The position numbers were made by a program, and so were the translations under genes. 64,000 nucleotides of DNA from Medicago truncatula. Taxonomy: Eukaryota > Streptophyta > Magnoliopsida > Fabales > Fabaceae. The stretch lies in assembly GCF_003473485.1 (NCBI RefSeq), contig NC_053048.1, forward strand, positions 49,473,755-49,537,754. The letters are read 5' to 3'. The notes beneath the pieces are model-generated. The model was not told where the DNA came from. It searched no databases and worked only from the letters and a program-made list of their open reading frames with translations. The first letter of the stretch is position 1. Each line of letters starts with the position of its first letter. This document shows, one piece after another, positions 12,026 through 24,524 of the stretch.

Positions 12026-14014
12026 TCATGGATCACCATTAGCTCTCCCCGTTACTTCATCTTTTGCAACTTCTAAGACTTCAAGCTCGGCCAATCTTGT
12101 CACTATATCTTGGTCCACCACATTAAAGGAAAAACCATCCTTTTTTTGCAAGCTATAAATACGTGACGCATCTAGCACATTTTTGCTTGGGCCATCCCCC
12201 ACCACAGGTGACTCCGGTACCCATGTGCCAAACTCCTCCACAATCAACCTAAGCCCAGATGAAGGCATAGAACTACCCTTAAGGCGTAGAACGCAAACAG
12301 AGATGCTCATCTTCACCCTTCTTGTGTTCCAACAACTTCGTCCTACTAGAAGTTCCCCCAACACCTACCTCCTTACATTCACCTCCCTGCAATTTGCCTT
12401 TGTGCTTCAGAGCCTCCACAAATTGGAAGCACTTTGGTGTACCGTAATCAAAGGGAAGTTTCTTTTTAATGCTTTTCTTATATAGCCTCCTTTTATTAAC
12501 TACCCCTTCCAGCAAAGAGGAGTCTAAAATAATCTCCTCAGAATCCAGGCCCACTTCTGAGCCCAATCCAGCTAAACATAAGTTATGTCCAACCTTTTCC
12601 ACCTCTAATGGCACACGTGGAGGATCCACTAGCAGCACAGGACCCACCACAAGGTTAACAGGGGCCTGTAAGTCCCGCGCCTCACTAGTTGAAGAAGACT
12701 TTTCTCTCTGTTGGGTCCCACCAAAAAGCCTCCACCTTTCAACATATGATACCTTTCTGCTAAGTCAACTTCAATCTGCACCAAATCCTGACCAATTAAG
12801 ATCTTATTCACCAAAAGGTTGTCTTGTGCCTGCTCCTCCAAAAATAGATGTTCCATCCTACCCTCCGCCCCCTTTCACCCAGTACCAACTTAGGGGCCCC
12901 ATCTCCCACAGCTAACCCTTCTGACCCGTCACTATCCATGTCCTCCTCGTCTTCGTCGAAAAAGTGTTCTCCCATCGGTACCTCTTCCCCACTCCTAACC
13001 GCTGCCGACTATACCCTTTTGTCCCCTTCCTCCTCTTCCGTTGATCTAAACCCTCCATCAACCTCCTCATATTCCACTGGTAAATCCATCTCCACCATCC
13101 AAACCTTATACACCGACCCCATCACCCTAACACAACAACACTCATCAATCCTCCCCATCCTCTTTGTAGAGATAAAGAGGTTAGTGTCTTCTTAACAGTT
13201 CCTCGTCGCCGTTGGCTCATCATAATCAATTAATTCTCCAAATAGAGAACATAGTTTTTTGAAATTAGATTCTTCCCAAGAATGCAAAGGTAAGCCTCTA
13301 ACCTGGATCCAAACCTTCCTTGAATCTGATACCAGTTGTGGTGCCCACGGCCTGATGTTAGCAAAGGTTGAGTCCCACCATAACTTCTTCTCCTTCATCG
13401 CATCCAGCACAATTCCAGGAGCCTCGCCTCTCAAAAGAAAACGTTTGTCCCCGATTGAAGCCACAGAAATCCCCCTCCACCCTTCCATGAACAATCTTGT
13501 TTGTAGAGACTTGACATCCATAAACAGTTTTAAAACTCCGACGAAGGTCCGTTTGAGATCCTCCAAGACCTCCTCAGACGACAGAAGTTCTAGCACCGGT
13601 TTAACTCCCTCCTTCACCGAGTCTTGGATAACATTGTAGTTCCTCTGCAGAGCCTCTTTGAAAGATAAACCTTCCTCCACCTTCCTCTTCTCTACATAAG
13701 GTCTAGCATTTCCCTGCTGTTCCTTCCTTCCTCTACCCTCCTCAGACACCTCCACCCTACCGAACCTTGCGATGTTAACCTTCAGCTTCTTGTCGCCCCA
13801 CCACACATCCTGCAACTCAGCCTCCAACGCTTCCAAATCCACCTTCTGGAAAGTTACTAACAAAAAACGAAGAAGTTACCTTATCAATGTGCCGACCACC
13901 GCTAGTAGACGGTGGCACCACCCTATCTCTCCTCTCTAGATCTGTGTCCCTTTTTGCCCCTGACGGTCCCTTTCCCTCTCTCCTCACACCCTCTCTCTCT
14001 TCTTTCTCACTCAT
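12026..14014 (-). pseudogene. LINE ORF1 (DUF4283 / RNA-binding), frameshifted
   Basis: The ATG at 14014 follows a leader of about 20 bases. The start encodes a charged tail, then VTSSFFVSNFPEG, the RRM-like RNP2 segment of plant LINE ORF1. A frameshift near 13840 moves the frame into 13192-13863, which encodes the DUF4283 region with WIQVRGLPLHSW. Further frame breaks lie in 12300-13190. The last piece ends at a TGA at 12026-12028 that overlaps the ORF2 start codon as ATGA. The product would coat the element RNA; this copy is broken. Confidence 0.75.
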
Positions 14015-14239
14015 CACTTATTAGCGAATCTTTTTTAGTGAAAGTTTAATAACTCACTTTTCAATAGGATGAGAGTAGTCTCAACGAAAAAGATGAATAC
14101 TAGCAACTCACTTTTCAACATTCTCTATCACTCACTTTTTCATTGGATGAAATCAATGTGTATGTCCCACTATTTTGTATGAGCTTTATTTCCAATGTGT
14201 AGACCCACTATTTTGGACATAGGCTAATTGTTATTTATT

Positions 14240-14388
14240 TTGTTTTGTTTTGTTTTTGTATAGCTTCTAGCTTGTAAAATTGGTTGGACACTGTTTGGAC
14301 TCTTTTGTTTCTTCCTTTGCACACCTTATGCTACGAAAGACTTTTTGATGGAGTAATATATTTCATTTTACCTTCTTAAAAAAAAAAT
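14240..14388 (+). mobile_element. LINE 3' UTR fragment
   Basis: The 'GCACACCTTATGCTACG...AATATATTTCATTTT' sequence followed by an A run at 14378-14388 matches the 3' ends of the other LINEs here. The 5' limit is unclear and no coding sequence is left. Confidence 0.55.
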
Positions 14389-15003
14389 CACATTTCCCTT
14401 TTATCTAATCGTATTTTACTTATATGTTGATTCAGAATCTAAAGATATGCTTAACAGGCAGGTCTTAAATTAAATTAACTCATCACACTCCCTCCTTATT
14501 AACTAATTTGTCTAATTACCTTCTCATAATGCTCACCCTGCCCATCCTAAATTTAAAAACAAGGGAAAGAAGAAACACATGCTATGGGTAAATTTTACCT
14601 TTCCTTTGATGTGCACATCAGGATAAATATTGAGTTAAAATGGTCTGGAGAGCTATGGGTCGATTTTGGACTCACAAAACGAAAGAAGAATTAAGACTGT
14701 GTATTCCTATACTTATAAATACGAATCCAATATATACGTACCTAACCAATCCGGTAGATATATACCAGACGCTCAAATTAAGGGTAGATAGGGAAATTCA
14801 GAAGGCATTAAAGATTTTTTATTTTTTTTGGGGAGATAGGGGTTGATAAAGAAGTGTTTCATATCGATTTATAGTCCAAAATGGAAAATTGGGCTTCGAA
14901 ACAATGGCAGGCCCATAATATAAGATCTGGTGTTGCTCACTTGCACGTGACATTTTATTATAGAAGAATCTCTCTAGTCTCTCCTAACGTCATCGATCGC
15001 ACG
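14389..15003. other. gene-free stretch before the F-box array
   Basis: Intergenic AT-rich DNA. The last roughly 70 bp (GCTCACTTGCACGTGACATT) correspond to the promoter of the downstream F-box copies, where CACGTG (a G-box core) also occurs (20694-20699, 25206-25211). Confidence 0.45.
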
Positions 15004-15767
15004 ATGTCGGGGAATAGAAGAAGGAAGTCGAAATTATTGTAAGTTTTCTTCATTCCTAAATTATAATTATAGAGAAATGATATTTGTACAACCATTTTTT
15101 AATAATTTTTAGACAGCTTTCTCCCTCATACTCACATTATATTTTTACTCTCTCTCTTCATTTTTCTCTCTCTATTGTTTTTTTACCAATAAGAAGAGAG
15201 AAAAAAGAGGTTGTCATTGAAGTTATTAGCAAATGGTTGTTCAAATATCATTGTTCATAATTATAATTCAACTTTCTAATGGGTTATTTTATTGTTTAAG
15301 CCACACTGGTTGTCTACGGGTGTTTGACCCAATTGAATATACTTGGAGCGTTCTCGTTGTACCTCCGCCCAAATGCCTATTAGAGAGTTCTACTGCCAAA
15401 AACTCGGCGAAAGAGAGCTTTATGATAGATCACAAAGGAAATATATTTGTCATTCATATATGTTGTGGTGAGGACCCAATAATTTTCAAATTAGATCGGA
15501 CACTAATGGAATGAAAAGAGGTGAGAACACTAGATGGAGTGACACTTTTTGCTAGTTTTTTGTCATCTCATTCTAGGACTTACGTCACTGGAATTATGAG
15601 AAACAGCGTCTACTTCCCTAAAGCCCATTTCTATGGAAAGCGTTGCATATCATTCTCTCTCGATGACCATAGATATTATCCCACTAAACAGTGTCTTGAC
15701 TTGTAGAACCAAATGCTTTTGAGAACTTATGATTGAACCACCAAAAGACTTTGCTGGCTGGATGTAA
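15004..15767 (+). pseudogene. F-box/DUF295 pseudogene, copy 1 (internally deleted)
   Basis: Exon 1 (15004-15038) encodes MSGNRRRKSKL and ends at a GTAAGT donor, as in the intact copy. Most of the intron and the whole first half of exon 2, including the F-box, are missing. DUF295 coding resumes near 15275 at the segment matching SNGLFYCLS. Additional damage: TGG to TGA at about 15511 (LMEW to LME*) and a one-base loss near 15702. A 185-bp MITE sits at 15072-15256. It cannot make a functional protein. Confidence 0.85.
15072..15256. mobile_element. Mutator-type MITE, GAGAAATGATATTTG family, copy 1
   Basis: Termini GAGAAATGATATTTGTACAA and its near complement are flanked by ATAATTATA on both sides (15063-15071 and 15257-15265), a perfect 9-bp duplication. 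Related copies lie at 24324-24484 and 24525-24648. Confidence 0.85.
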
Positions 15768-16770
15768 AAAAAATTAGCGGAGCAAGTAAAGCATTTATAT
15801 AATCAGTTTTGTGTAGACATTTCTTTGTCATTTGAAGCTTTAGACTACATACAAGTTATTCCATGATACACTTATAGAGCATTTCATTTTGTCATTGAAG
15901 CTTTCGAGCATTATAGGATATATTCTTTTGTAGGCTGTAAACATTTATGGAGCTACTGGTCTATGCTTTTCTTGTGATTTTATTTATAAATGTTCAATTT
16001 TTTCATAGATTTTCTTAGTCTTTTCTTAGCTGCGTGCAAATTATTCCATGATGCATGCAATCTTATTCTTGTTGAGTCATGCAAATCTTAAGGTTTTTCC
16101 AATGGTTACATGTGCTTTAGTACGTAGCATCTCGTATATGGAGAAAGATCATTGTCTAACAAGATATCTATATTTGAATGCAGCATTTTGATTCGTAAGT
16201 GGATATTTCATCTCACAGGTTTAGAGTTAATCGTTACCGCTCTTTGGCTGTAGGAGTAAATGAGTAAAACTTATTTGCAAGTTCTACATATAGGAGGTTA
16301 ATATATTTGCATGAAAATAGATATATGTGAAGGAATGGATATCTGTAAGGAGGAGACAAAAAGATTTTCTCCAACATTGTTTAGCTGGAAATTAGTGTTT
16401 ATACTACTAATCTATAGATTTAATCTTTGATTTTGAGCACGGTCGGTCAATTTAGTATTTCATTTATTATTTGTCTTCCAGTTTTGTTCATTTACCAACT
16501 TCGTTTGAATGGTGAACATATGTCATGGTGGACTTCAGTTGGAACCTATGTGTGGTACATGTTCGAATCTTCTGGGCACATTTTCTTGTGAAGTATAGAG
16601 GACAAGATTTGCCAATAAAGACTTGAGTTCATCATATGAGTAAAACAAGGGGAAGAGTTTTCTATTTCTTTTTGGTTATAAGAGTATTCTATTTGTGTTT
16701 TTATTCTTGAAGGTTAGCAATAATTAACATTTTGACTCAATCAATGGTCTTTAATTTCTTAAGGGTCATC
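15768..16770. other. 3' flank of F-box copy 1; no gene
   Basis: Homologous to the flanks after 22422 and 27966 with small deletions. I see no coding sequence. Confidence 0.5.
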
Positions 16771-16928
16771 TTAACCGGTACCCTAGGACACGGGTTAAGG
16801 AAACTAAAAAGGTAAATTTTAAAATGAAAACAACACTTTTTATGTTATTAAAGAGTGGACATCACAAGTTTCAATTTAATACTTACTACATTTGATTCCT
16901 TAAACAGTACCTCGGAGGCACCAGTTAA
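16771..16928. mobile_element. small MITE-like inverted repeat
   Basis: The left end TTAACCGGTACCCTAGGACA and the right end, reversed TTAACTGGTGCCTCCGAGG, both run into TTAAGG, giving arms of about 30 bp. No convincing target duplication was found. Confidence 0.5.
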
Positions 16929-17182
16929 CATTTTCATTTGTTAACCCTGATCTAATAATGAATTTATGGTGGTCTCAAATTCAAACCGATCAAAAAAAAA
17001 ATTGCATAAAATAAAAAATCATTTAATGTGTTCAGATGTTATTTCATGAATACCACTCAGATCCGATTTTAGATTGATTTTTTAAAAATTGAACCAAGTT
17101 GAATCAAACTGCATATATGTATTTTAATACTTTTTTAATTATATTTTATTATTAGTATGATATTTTTTAAAACAATATTAAT

Positions 17183-18889
17183 ATGATATATTCGTATGGG
17201 ATGCAAATCCAGTGGTATCCTCAATCTATTTGTGATTATTTTGACAAAGTTGCTTGTAGATTTGTTTGGAAGGGGTCAGAGGACAAAGGTATTCATTTGG
17301 TTAGTTGGGATAAAATGAGTCGCCACAAGAAATTAGGTGGCATTGGTATTCGCATTGCTAGATTCCAGAATGTGGCTCTCCTTGGCAAGTTGGTGTGAGA
17401 TATTCTTAACTCTGAAGATAAATTATGGGTCAAGATGCTTAAAGATATTTACTTGGGGGAAAATTTGGTCTTAAATGTTACTAGTAGAAAGGGGTCTCCT
17501 ACTTGGAACTCTATTGTCAAAACTATTGAGCACCTTAAAGATGGGTTTCAATTCAAATTGGGGGATGGTAACTCTAGTTTTTGATATAGCCCTTGACTAG
17601 ACAAGGAACCTCTTTGCACTTATGTGCCTTATGTTCACTATCATGATATGAACTGGAGTATCAAGGACCTTGTTGATGGGAATGATTGAAAACTTTCTCG
17701 CTAATATTCCATACTTCCCACCAACATTATTAATAAGATTAATTCGGCTCCTCATTTTCTTATGCATGGTGTTCCTGATGTGTGGGTGTGGACCAACTGC
17801 ACATTTGGCATATACTCTATTCGAGAAGGCTACCAGTGGTTAATGGGAGCTCAGACTTCATTGCTTGGGGAAGAAAGTTGGAATTGGATTTGGCGCCTTT
17901 GTGTTCCTTCAAATATTCAAATTTTCTTATGGCAAGTGTGCCATGACTCTGTTCCATTCAGGTTCGTTTTATTGTATCGTAATCTTATCTCTTCTGACCT
18001 ATGCCCTATTTGTAATTAAGGTAGTGAAAATATGTTTCCTGCTTTGTTCTCCTGCCCGCGTGCCAAGGATGTGCGGTCCTTTTGTCTCCACAAGTCGGTC
18101 ACTCCTCCAAATCGAGATAATTTGCGTACTTGGATGAAAGATTTTATTTCAAATATTGGGCCAATTGGTCCCATTATCATTTGAAAGATTTGGTATTGTC
18201 GCAACAAATGTATCTTTGAGGATATCAAGCATTTTGTCCAAGAAATTGGCGCTCAAGTGTTATCTTCTCTGCATCATATCTTGAAAGCTTTTGCTCATCC
18301 TACCTCTCATAGTGTTCAGCAGCCTGCACGTATTGTCAGTTGGCAACATCCTAGTATGAATTCAGTAGCTCTTAATGTTGATGGCAGTGTATTCCTTGAT
18401 TCCAACTTGGGAGGTTTTGGTGGTCTTATTCGGGATCATACAGGTTCTTTTTTGCATGGTTTCTTTGGAAAAATTAGTAGACCTTGCATTCTCCATGTTG
18501 AGATTTTAGGTTTGTACCATGGTTTGAAGTTGTGTTGGGATACTGGATTTAAGCATGTGGTGTGTCACTCTGATTCAACTACTGTTGTTGACCTCGTCCA
18601 AAAAGATTTGAATGTTCATCATAAATATGGAAATTTAATCATGGCTATTAAACAGCTTCTTCGTAGAGATTGGGTGGTTAGTTTACGACATACATTGCGT
18701 GAGGGTAACGCTACAACTGATTTTCTAGTTGCTCTTAGTGATAGTACCCTTGCTATTTTGAATGAAGCCCCTCCTGATATAGCCTCTGTCCTCTTAGCAG
18801 ATGCAATAGGTGTTGAGTTTGTTCGACCCTAGTATGAGTGTTTTTTAGTGTTTTTTTCCCTTTTTTTTTCTTCCCTTTTGTTACAAAAA
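17183..18889 (+). pseudogene. 5'-truncated LINE with zinc-binding and RNase H domains
   Basis: The region translates, with stops and shifts near 17398, 17583, 17688, 18017 and 18181, into the C-terminal half of an RNase H-bearing plant LINE. In order: FVWKGSEDKGIHLVSWDKM, a zf-RVT segment (IWRLCVPSNIQIFLWQVCHD, then DLCPICN), and an open RNase H domain at 18257-18832. That domain keeps the acidic positions in ALNVDGSVF, HVEILGLYHGL, CHSDSTT and GNATTDFL. A short A run at 18884-18889 may be the tail. No target duplication was identified. Confidence 0.8.
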
Positions 18890-18902
18890 AGAGAGTCTAT
18901 TT

Positions 18903-19045
18903 AGCACACTTTAATCAGTATTATTTACTTTTCATATATTTCAAGTGTAATTGGTCATTTCATAATATTAATTAGCTCAATTTAATCGGTATTATTTACT
19001 ATTTCATATATTTCAAGTGTAATCGGTCATTTCATAATATTAATT
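18903..19045. repeat. tandem duplication, two 71-72-bp units
   Basis: 18903-18973 and 18974-19045 match closely and both end CATTTCATAATATTAATT. Confidence 0.9.
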
Positions 19046-19309
19046 TTTAATATATTATATTTTGCAACAAATACATTATTTTAATTGTCATTGACCATCA
19101 AAGACCAAATCATGTTGCGCTCGACCAACACTAATTTAATGGGTGAGAATATCTCGAGGCTTTGCTTGGGAGTTTGGATGGGAGGGGAAACTTTAGGAAA
19201 AAAAATGAAGGAGCAAATGGAAGAAATAGAAGACGTTGGGAGAAGATGACTAATTGGGCCAATTTTTTATTTACATTCGGGGGAACACATAAATTGTATT
19301 GAGGAAGAG

Positions 19310-19318
19310 TTTTTTTTT

Positions 19319-19349
<31 letters not shown>

Positions 19350-19352
19350 GGG
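19310..19352. repeat. T19 directly followed by G24
   Basis: A run of 19 T is followed at once by 24 G. The G tract could form a quadruplex; its exact length is unlikely to be reliable in a sequence assembly. Confidence 0.9.
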
Positions 19353-20769
19353 ATTTGGAGTGTTTATATGAATTTTTTAAATTCAATCTTTGTTGTTATA
19401 ATATTTTTAAAATATATTAGTCACAAACATTAGTTTATCATTCTCTAAAAAATTATTTTTTCAAAAAATCTAATTTTTTTTTCTTTCTATTTTTCTATAT
19501 ATTTCTCATTCCTCAAAACCCTTCTTCCTCTTCTCTCGAAGCTCCCAAACATAGTCTAAATAAATGAAACAAAAGGATAGATAAGTGAGCACATCACACT
19601 TCAAGTTTTTTTTGTAACTTGACTCACCAATAACAACTTATGAAATAGATAAGATAAGGAACGTGTAGTGTGCTAGATAGTAGAAGAGATGGTGATAACA
19701 TCACAATTCCCTCTGCTCTAGCGACAATAAACCAACACTGAGGTCTAAAGCGAACTCTAAAAATATGAACTTTTAAAATTTATATTTTTTCAAAAATGAA
19801 ATTATGTAATTTTTTTGTTTCTCGCTTTTTTAGATGCAATAGAGTTTATTTAATTATCATAATCGATATCATTTAACATTTATTTTTTCACAGATAATAA
19901 AACCAACTCTTTTAATCTTTTTGGCGTGAAATAAGTATCATCTCTGAGTATTTGAAGACAATAGTCTCTCAAGTCAAGTATGAATGCAATGAGTGAAAAA
20001 ACTCTCGCTCAATGAATTTGACACTGCTACATTTTCGGTGTTGGATTCAAGTGATACTCGGTTAACCATTTCAATCATTGTTGAAACATTATCGATTTTA
20101 GAAAAGATTTTATGAATTTTAACTTTAGAAAACTATGTTTCAGAGAAGCAACAATTATATGAATTTATAACATTATTCTATAAGAAATATATGTACTTGA
20201 ATTTTTTTTCTTTTTTCTTTTTACACGGTTAAGTATAGACCGCCATAATTCATATAGGACCAATAATTCGGCCCGTCCTCTTGTCCTTACTCCCAAAACA
20301 ATCGAATCAAGGCCTTCAAGCAGAATATTTGGCTAGTGCTAGGATTTGCACGCCCTCCGCTATAAATGACTTAAGGAGTAAGCATAGAAAGGTGGAAAAA
20401 TAGACTAAAAAGACTATAGATTACACCCTTGGGATCATTTCCAAGACATGACCAAATCACATACCAAAACCCGAATCGCTTAGCTTATTCTCGAGCTTGG
20501 TTTTCATAATGTGCACACTGCAAGTAGACAAAGTATCTGAATTGGTGTATCAATTTTTACTTATACATACACAAGGAGTGTGAATCACAAAATTATTATT
20601 TGGAGTGAGTACATTTTTACTACCATTGGATGAGTACACTGAAAGGGTTAATTTGGTGAAATCAAACATTGCCTTTGGAAAATTGGCTCACTCGCACGTG
20701 CTCTCCACGTGTCTTCACTACTTAACATTTTTATTTTGCTGTTTTGGTAGCAAGCAACTCAAGATTCGC
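19353..20769. other. gene-free stretch upstream of F-box copy 2
   Basis: No ORF or element recognised. From about 20590 it becomes the promoter homologous to the other F-box units, with CACGTG at 20694-20699. Confidence 0.45.
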
Positions 20770-22422
20770 ATGATGTCGGGTAAAAGGAAAAAGAAGTCGA
20801 AATCATTATCGTAAGTTCTCTTCATCCCTACCTAACCCTAAACCCTTATTATTATTATTATTATTATTATTGCTAGGGACGGTTTATATATATCTTACCG
20901 CTCTTAATTTTGTTCAACAATTAATTGGTTGCTCTAACTTCAATTTTTTTTTGTTTAATAATGGTTGTTCTTACTGTTAAGTGATAATAATTGATAAATG
21001 TATGATTTCTATCTCTAATTGGGTCAAATTTTTCATCTATATTTCATGTTACACTATGACCAGCTTTATTGTGAATTAATTCATAAATATTTTTAAGTTG
21101 ATGATTGCGGAGTTTACGTGTACATTCGTTCAATGTGAGGCCAATGTTACTCTTCTGTTTACTTTTCATTTTTCTCTATAGTTCTTCATTTCAAGTTTAG
21201 ATTGATAAACATATTTGGTGGGGTGGATTTTTACTCTGTTCTGATTTTTTTAATCTTCCTGCTAACTATCTCAATTTTACAACTTTAATCTTGCACATGT
21301 ATATCTAATACTTATTTTATTAAGTAGAATCAAAGACAATAGAAGAGCTGCTGCTGAGGTAAAAAGGGACAATTTGGAGCTGCAAACATGGGCCGATCTC
21401 CCTGCTGAAGTCTTGGAATTGTTCTTGTCTCGTTTGGATGTTGGGGATAATATCCGTGCTTCAGCTGTTTGCAAGAGATGGTGTTCAGTTGCCACTTCTG
21501 TACGTGTAGTGGACCAATCACCTCGGCTTATGTATTTCCCAAAAATTGGTAATTTTTATGATTTTTATGACCCTATGCAGCGTAAGACTATTCCCTTGAG
21601 TTGCCAGAGTTGGATGGATGTCGTGTTTGCTATGCAAAAGATGGTTGGTTATTGCTAAACCGGCATGACTAGCGGAGGTTGGACAGAGATCGCATTTTTT
21701 CTCTCTTTAATCCCTTTACTAGGGATCTGATCACGCTGCCAAGCTTTAAAAGGACATACCGAAATGCTGCCTTTTCTTGTGCTCCAACATCAACTGGATG
21801 TGTTATATTAATTTTCGGACGTGTTGGTTCTAGTGTTCTAGCTATAAGCATGTGTTATCCTGGGGCAAAAGAATGGACCACTGTTAATTATTACGCGGTA
21901 CTCTCCTGTAGCATCATGTGCAATAAGCTTATCATTTCGAACGGATTATTTTATTGTCTTAGCCACACAGGTTGGCTAGGGGTGTTTGACCCACTTGATT
22001 GCACTTGGAGTGTTCTCGAAGTACCTCCGCCCAAATGCCTAGTAGAAAGTTCTACTTCCAAAAACTGGTCGAAAGAGAAATTTATGATAGAGCACAAAGG
22101 AAATATATTTGTGGTTCATATATGTTGTGGTGAGGACCCAATAATTTTCAAGTTAGATCTGACACTAATGGAATGGAAAGAAGTGAGAACACTAGATGGA
22201 GTGACACTTTTTGCTGGTTTTTTGTCATCTCATTCTAGGACTTACGTCACTGGAATAATGAGAAACAGAGTCTACTTCCCTAAAGTCCGTTTCTATGGAA
22301 AGCGTTGCATATCATTCTCTCTTGATGACCATAGATATTATCCCACCAAGCAGTGTCGTGACCTGGTAGAACCAAATGCTTTTGAGAACTTATGGATTGA
22401 ACCACCAAAAGACTTTGCGTAA
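20770..22422 (+). pseudogene. F-box/DUF295 pseudogene, copy 2 (frameshift plus stop)
   Basis: Exon 1 is 20770-20810 (MMSGKRKKKSKSL), with a GTAAGT donor. Exon 2 starts at 21328 after TAAGTAG and keeps phase. The F-box (TWADLPAEVLELFLSRLD) is intact. One base is missing near 21588 relative to copy 3 (AGACTATTCCC against AGACCTATTCCC), which shifts the frame. In the restored frame TGG has become TAG at 21670-21672. The remaining DUF295 region stays open to 22422 but ends KDFA, without the final GWM of copy 3. Two independent lesions make a functional product unlikely, though a truncated F-box-only peptide of about 110 residues is possible. Confidence 0.85.
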
Positions 22423-24323
22423 AAAAAATTAGCAGAGCAAGTAAGCATTTATATAATCAGTTTTGTGTAGAGCATTTCTTTATGTCATTGAAGCTTTAGA
22501 CTACATACAAGTTATTCCATGATGCACTTATGGAGCATTTTTGTACATCATTTCTTTTTGTCATTGAAGCTTTTGAGCATTATCGGATACATGCTTTTGT
22601 AGGCTGTAAACATTTACGGAGCTACTGGTCTATGCTTTACTTGTGATTTTATATATACATGTTCAATTTTTTCCTAGATTTTCTTAGTCTTTTCTTAGCT
22701 ACGTGCAAATTATTCCATGATGCATGCAATCTTATTCTTGTTGAGTCATATGCAACTCTTGGTTTTTCCAATGGTTACATGTGCTTTAGTATGTACTGGC
22801 TACTGAGTACAGTTGAATGTTCATTTCTGACAGAGTACAACTTACCTATGGAATATTACAAGTGCATCATTACAGTCAAATATTCATCATCCTTAGTTTT
22901 GGAAATGAAAAATGGTCAAAGTTAGAGGTTAAACTTGAACTACGAATATTTGGGTGCGTGCATGTATTTATTTAAACGTAATACACGAGTCATATTAAAT
23001 GAGGGCACTTGTTTGTTGTGAGAATGGGTGAAGTGACCATCATAGACAAAGTCCTGTGTGTGCATTAGAATCCATAATCTTGATTAAAGTTAAATACTAA
23101 TTTATACAAACTTGATATTTTTTATGAAAAGTTGGGTGTGAAAATTGTCAACTGTAAGCTTTGCATTATACCTTGTTACCTAACTCATATTACAACTGGA
23201 TTTTACTTGCAAAACCTGTTTGTAAGTGAATCATTTTGATAGAATGCCCCTGGGAGCTTTGATAAAAACCCAAATACCTCCATTCCTGATAGCTCGAAAA
23301 GCTAGTTGGGACATGTTGCCTATTTTTATAATGCATTAAAAGCTCAGTGCTGAACCGATATATGATTGCTAAATGATTATTTAGCTGTTTGTTAAACATG
23401 TTGCCTGTTTGATCATTTGTTTGATAAATATGTTGATGATCATTTATTCATTTATATCTTATTTTCAAATGAGGATTGGGGAAATTGATCTTGGTTTTGT
23501 CAAATTGAAATAGACATTTGAGCATTGTAAAATTTTCTCTGCTTTGTCGTATATGGAGGAAGATCATTGTTGAACAAGATATCTATGTTTGAATGCAGCA
23601 TTTTGATTCAGCAAGTGGATATTTCATCTCACAGGTTTAGAGTTAATCGTTAGTGCTCTTTGGCTGCAGGAGTTAAAGAGTAAAACTTATTTGCAAGTTC
23701 TACATATAGGAGGTTAATATTTGCATGAAAACAGATATATGTGAAGGATTGGATATCTGTAAGGAGGAGACAAGAAGATTTGCTTCTTTGGTTATTGTCT
23801 TTGCAGATCCTGAATTTCAAGATTTTCTCCAACATTGTTTCGTTGGAAATTAGAGTTTAGACTACTAATTTATTGATTTAATCTTCTATTTTGAGCTTGG
23901 TCGGTCGGTTTAGTATTTCATTTATTATTAGTCTTCCAGTTCCGTTCATTCACCATCACCAACTTCGTTTGAATGTTGCCAATATGTTCTATTCTGCCGG
24001 GGACATTTTATTGTAAAGTATATATAACAAGTTTTGCCAATAAAGACTATGAGTTCATTATATGAGTAAAACAAGGGGAAGAATATTCTATTTTTTTTTG
24101 TTGTTACAAGAGTATCCTATTTGTGTTACTACACTTAACAATTTGACTCAATCAAGTTTCTTAAACAAACATTAATCCTTAATCTGTTAAGACTGTGATC
24201 TAATAATGAACCTAAGTCGGTCTTCGAATCCAAAACGAACGAAATTAAATCTGCAAATCGATCCAAAGCGGTCATTTTATAATATTAGTTTTTAATATAT
24301 TTTTCAACAGGTATATTATTTTA
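22423..24323. other. 3' flank of F-box copy 2; no gene
   Basis: Homologous over about 1.6 kb to the flanks of the other two copies. Short open frames here have no family resemblance. Confidence 0.5.
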
Positions 24324-24484
24324 GAGTGGTGATATTTGTACATCCAATTGATGACAACTTTGGCGACAACCTTGTTTTTTTCTCTTTTTATTGGTCAAAA
24401 ACAACGGAGAGAGAAAAAGGAATAGTATGAGAGAGAAAGTTGTCCAAAAATTGTTAGAAAAATGTTGTACAAATATCATTTCTC
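24324..24484. mobile_element. Mutator-type MITE, GAGAAATGATATTTG family, copy 2
   Basis: Termini GAGTGGTGATATTTGTACA and ACAAATATCATTTCTC are flanked by ATTATTTTA on both sides (24315-24323 and 24485-24493), a perfect 9-bp duplication. Confidence 0.85.
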
Positions 24485-24524
24485 ATTATTTTAACGTGTC
24501 TTGATAATAATAATAATAATAATA

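Larger units (their letters stand above)
8006..12029 (-). pseudogene. LINE ORF2 with endonuclease and zinc-binding end, RT core deleted
   Basis: The ATG at 12029 starts an AP-endonuclease-like domain: SYNVCGL, then GDFNFMRYADERR and SRIDRAFISDGW. The catalytic glutamate expected in the IQETK motif is glycine here (AIQGTK). Near 11390-11400 the endonuclease joins directly, out of frame, to QREFLWGGVGGGRKVCWVKW, which lies downstream of the RT catalytic core. The YADD segment is therefore missing, with the endonuclease C-terminus. After the LTR insertion (8994-11142) the frame resumes with the zf-RVT region: FWMDRWVG, then FRHILDSSASLLCVLCG, then IWLIWKERNARIF. A frameshift lies near 8275-8285. 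Confidence 0.85.
7692..14035 (-). mobile_element. L1-type LINE with RT core deleted, split by an LTR-type insertion
   Basis: The 12-base flanks TAGTGAAAGTTT at 7680-7691 and 14036-14047 are identical and are the target duplication. The poly(A) tail (T run on this strand) and 3' end lie at about 7692-7722. The element keeps its 5' end: a short leader, ORF1 (14014 to 12026) and ORF2 (from 12029). Excluding the 2.15-kb insertion it is about 4.2 kb, shorter than a usual plant L1 because the segment between the endonuclease and the distal RT/zinc-finger region is gone. Several frameshifts exist. It cannot move by itself. Confidence 0.9.

Noticed and set aside
12183..13639. Several plus-strand frames of 100-148 codons
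   Set aside because: Antisense shadows of LINE ORF1, which is unusually GC-rich and so leaves long open frames.
14640..14846. 68-codon frame starting with ATG
   Set aside because: No homology, composition like the intergenic DNA around it.
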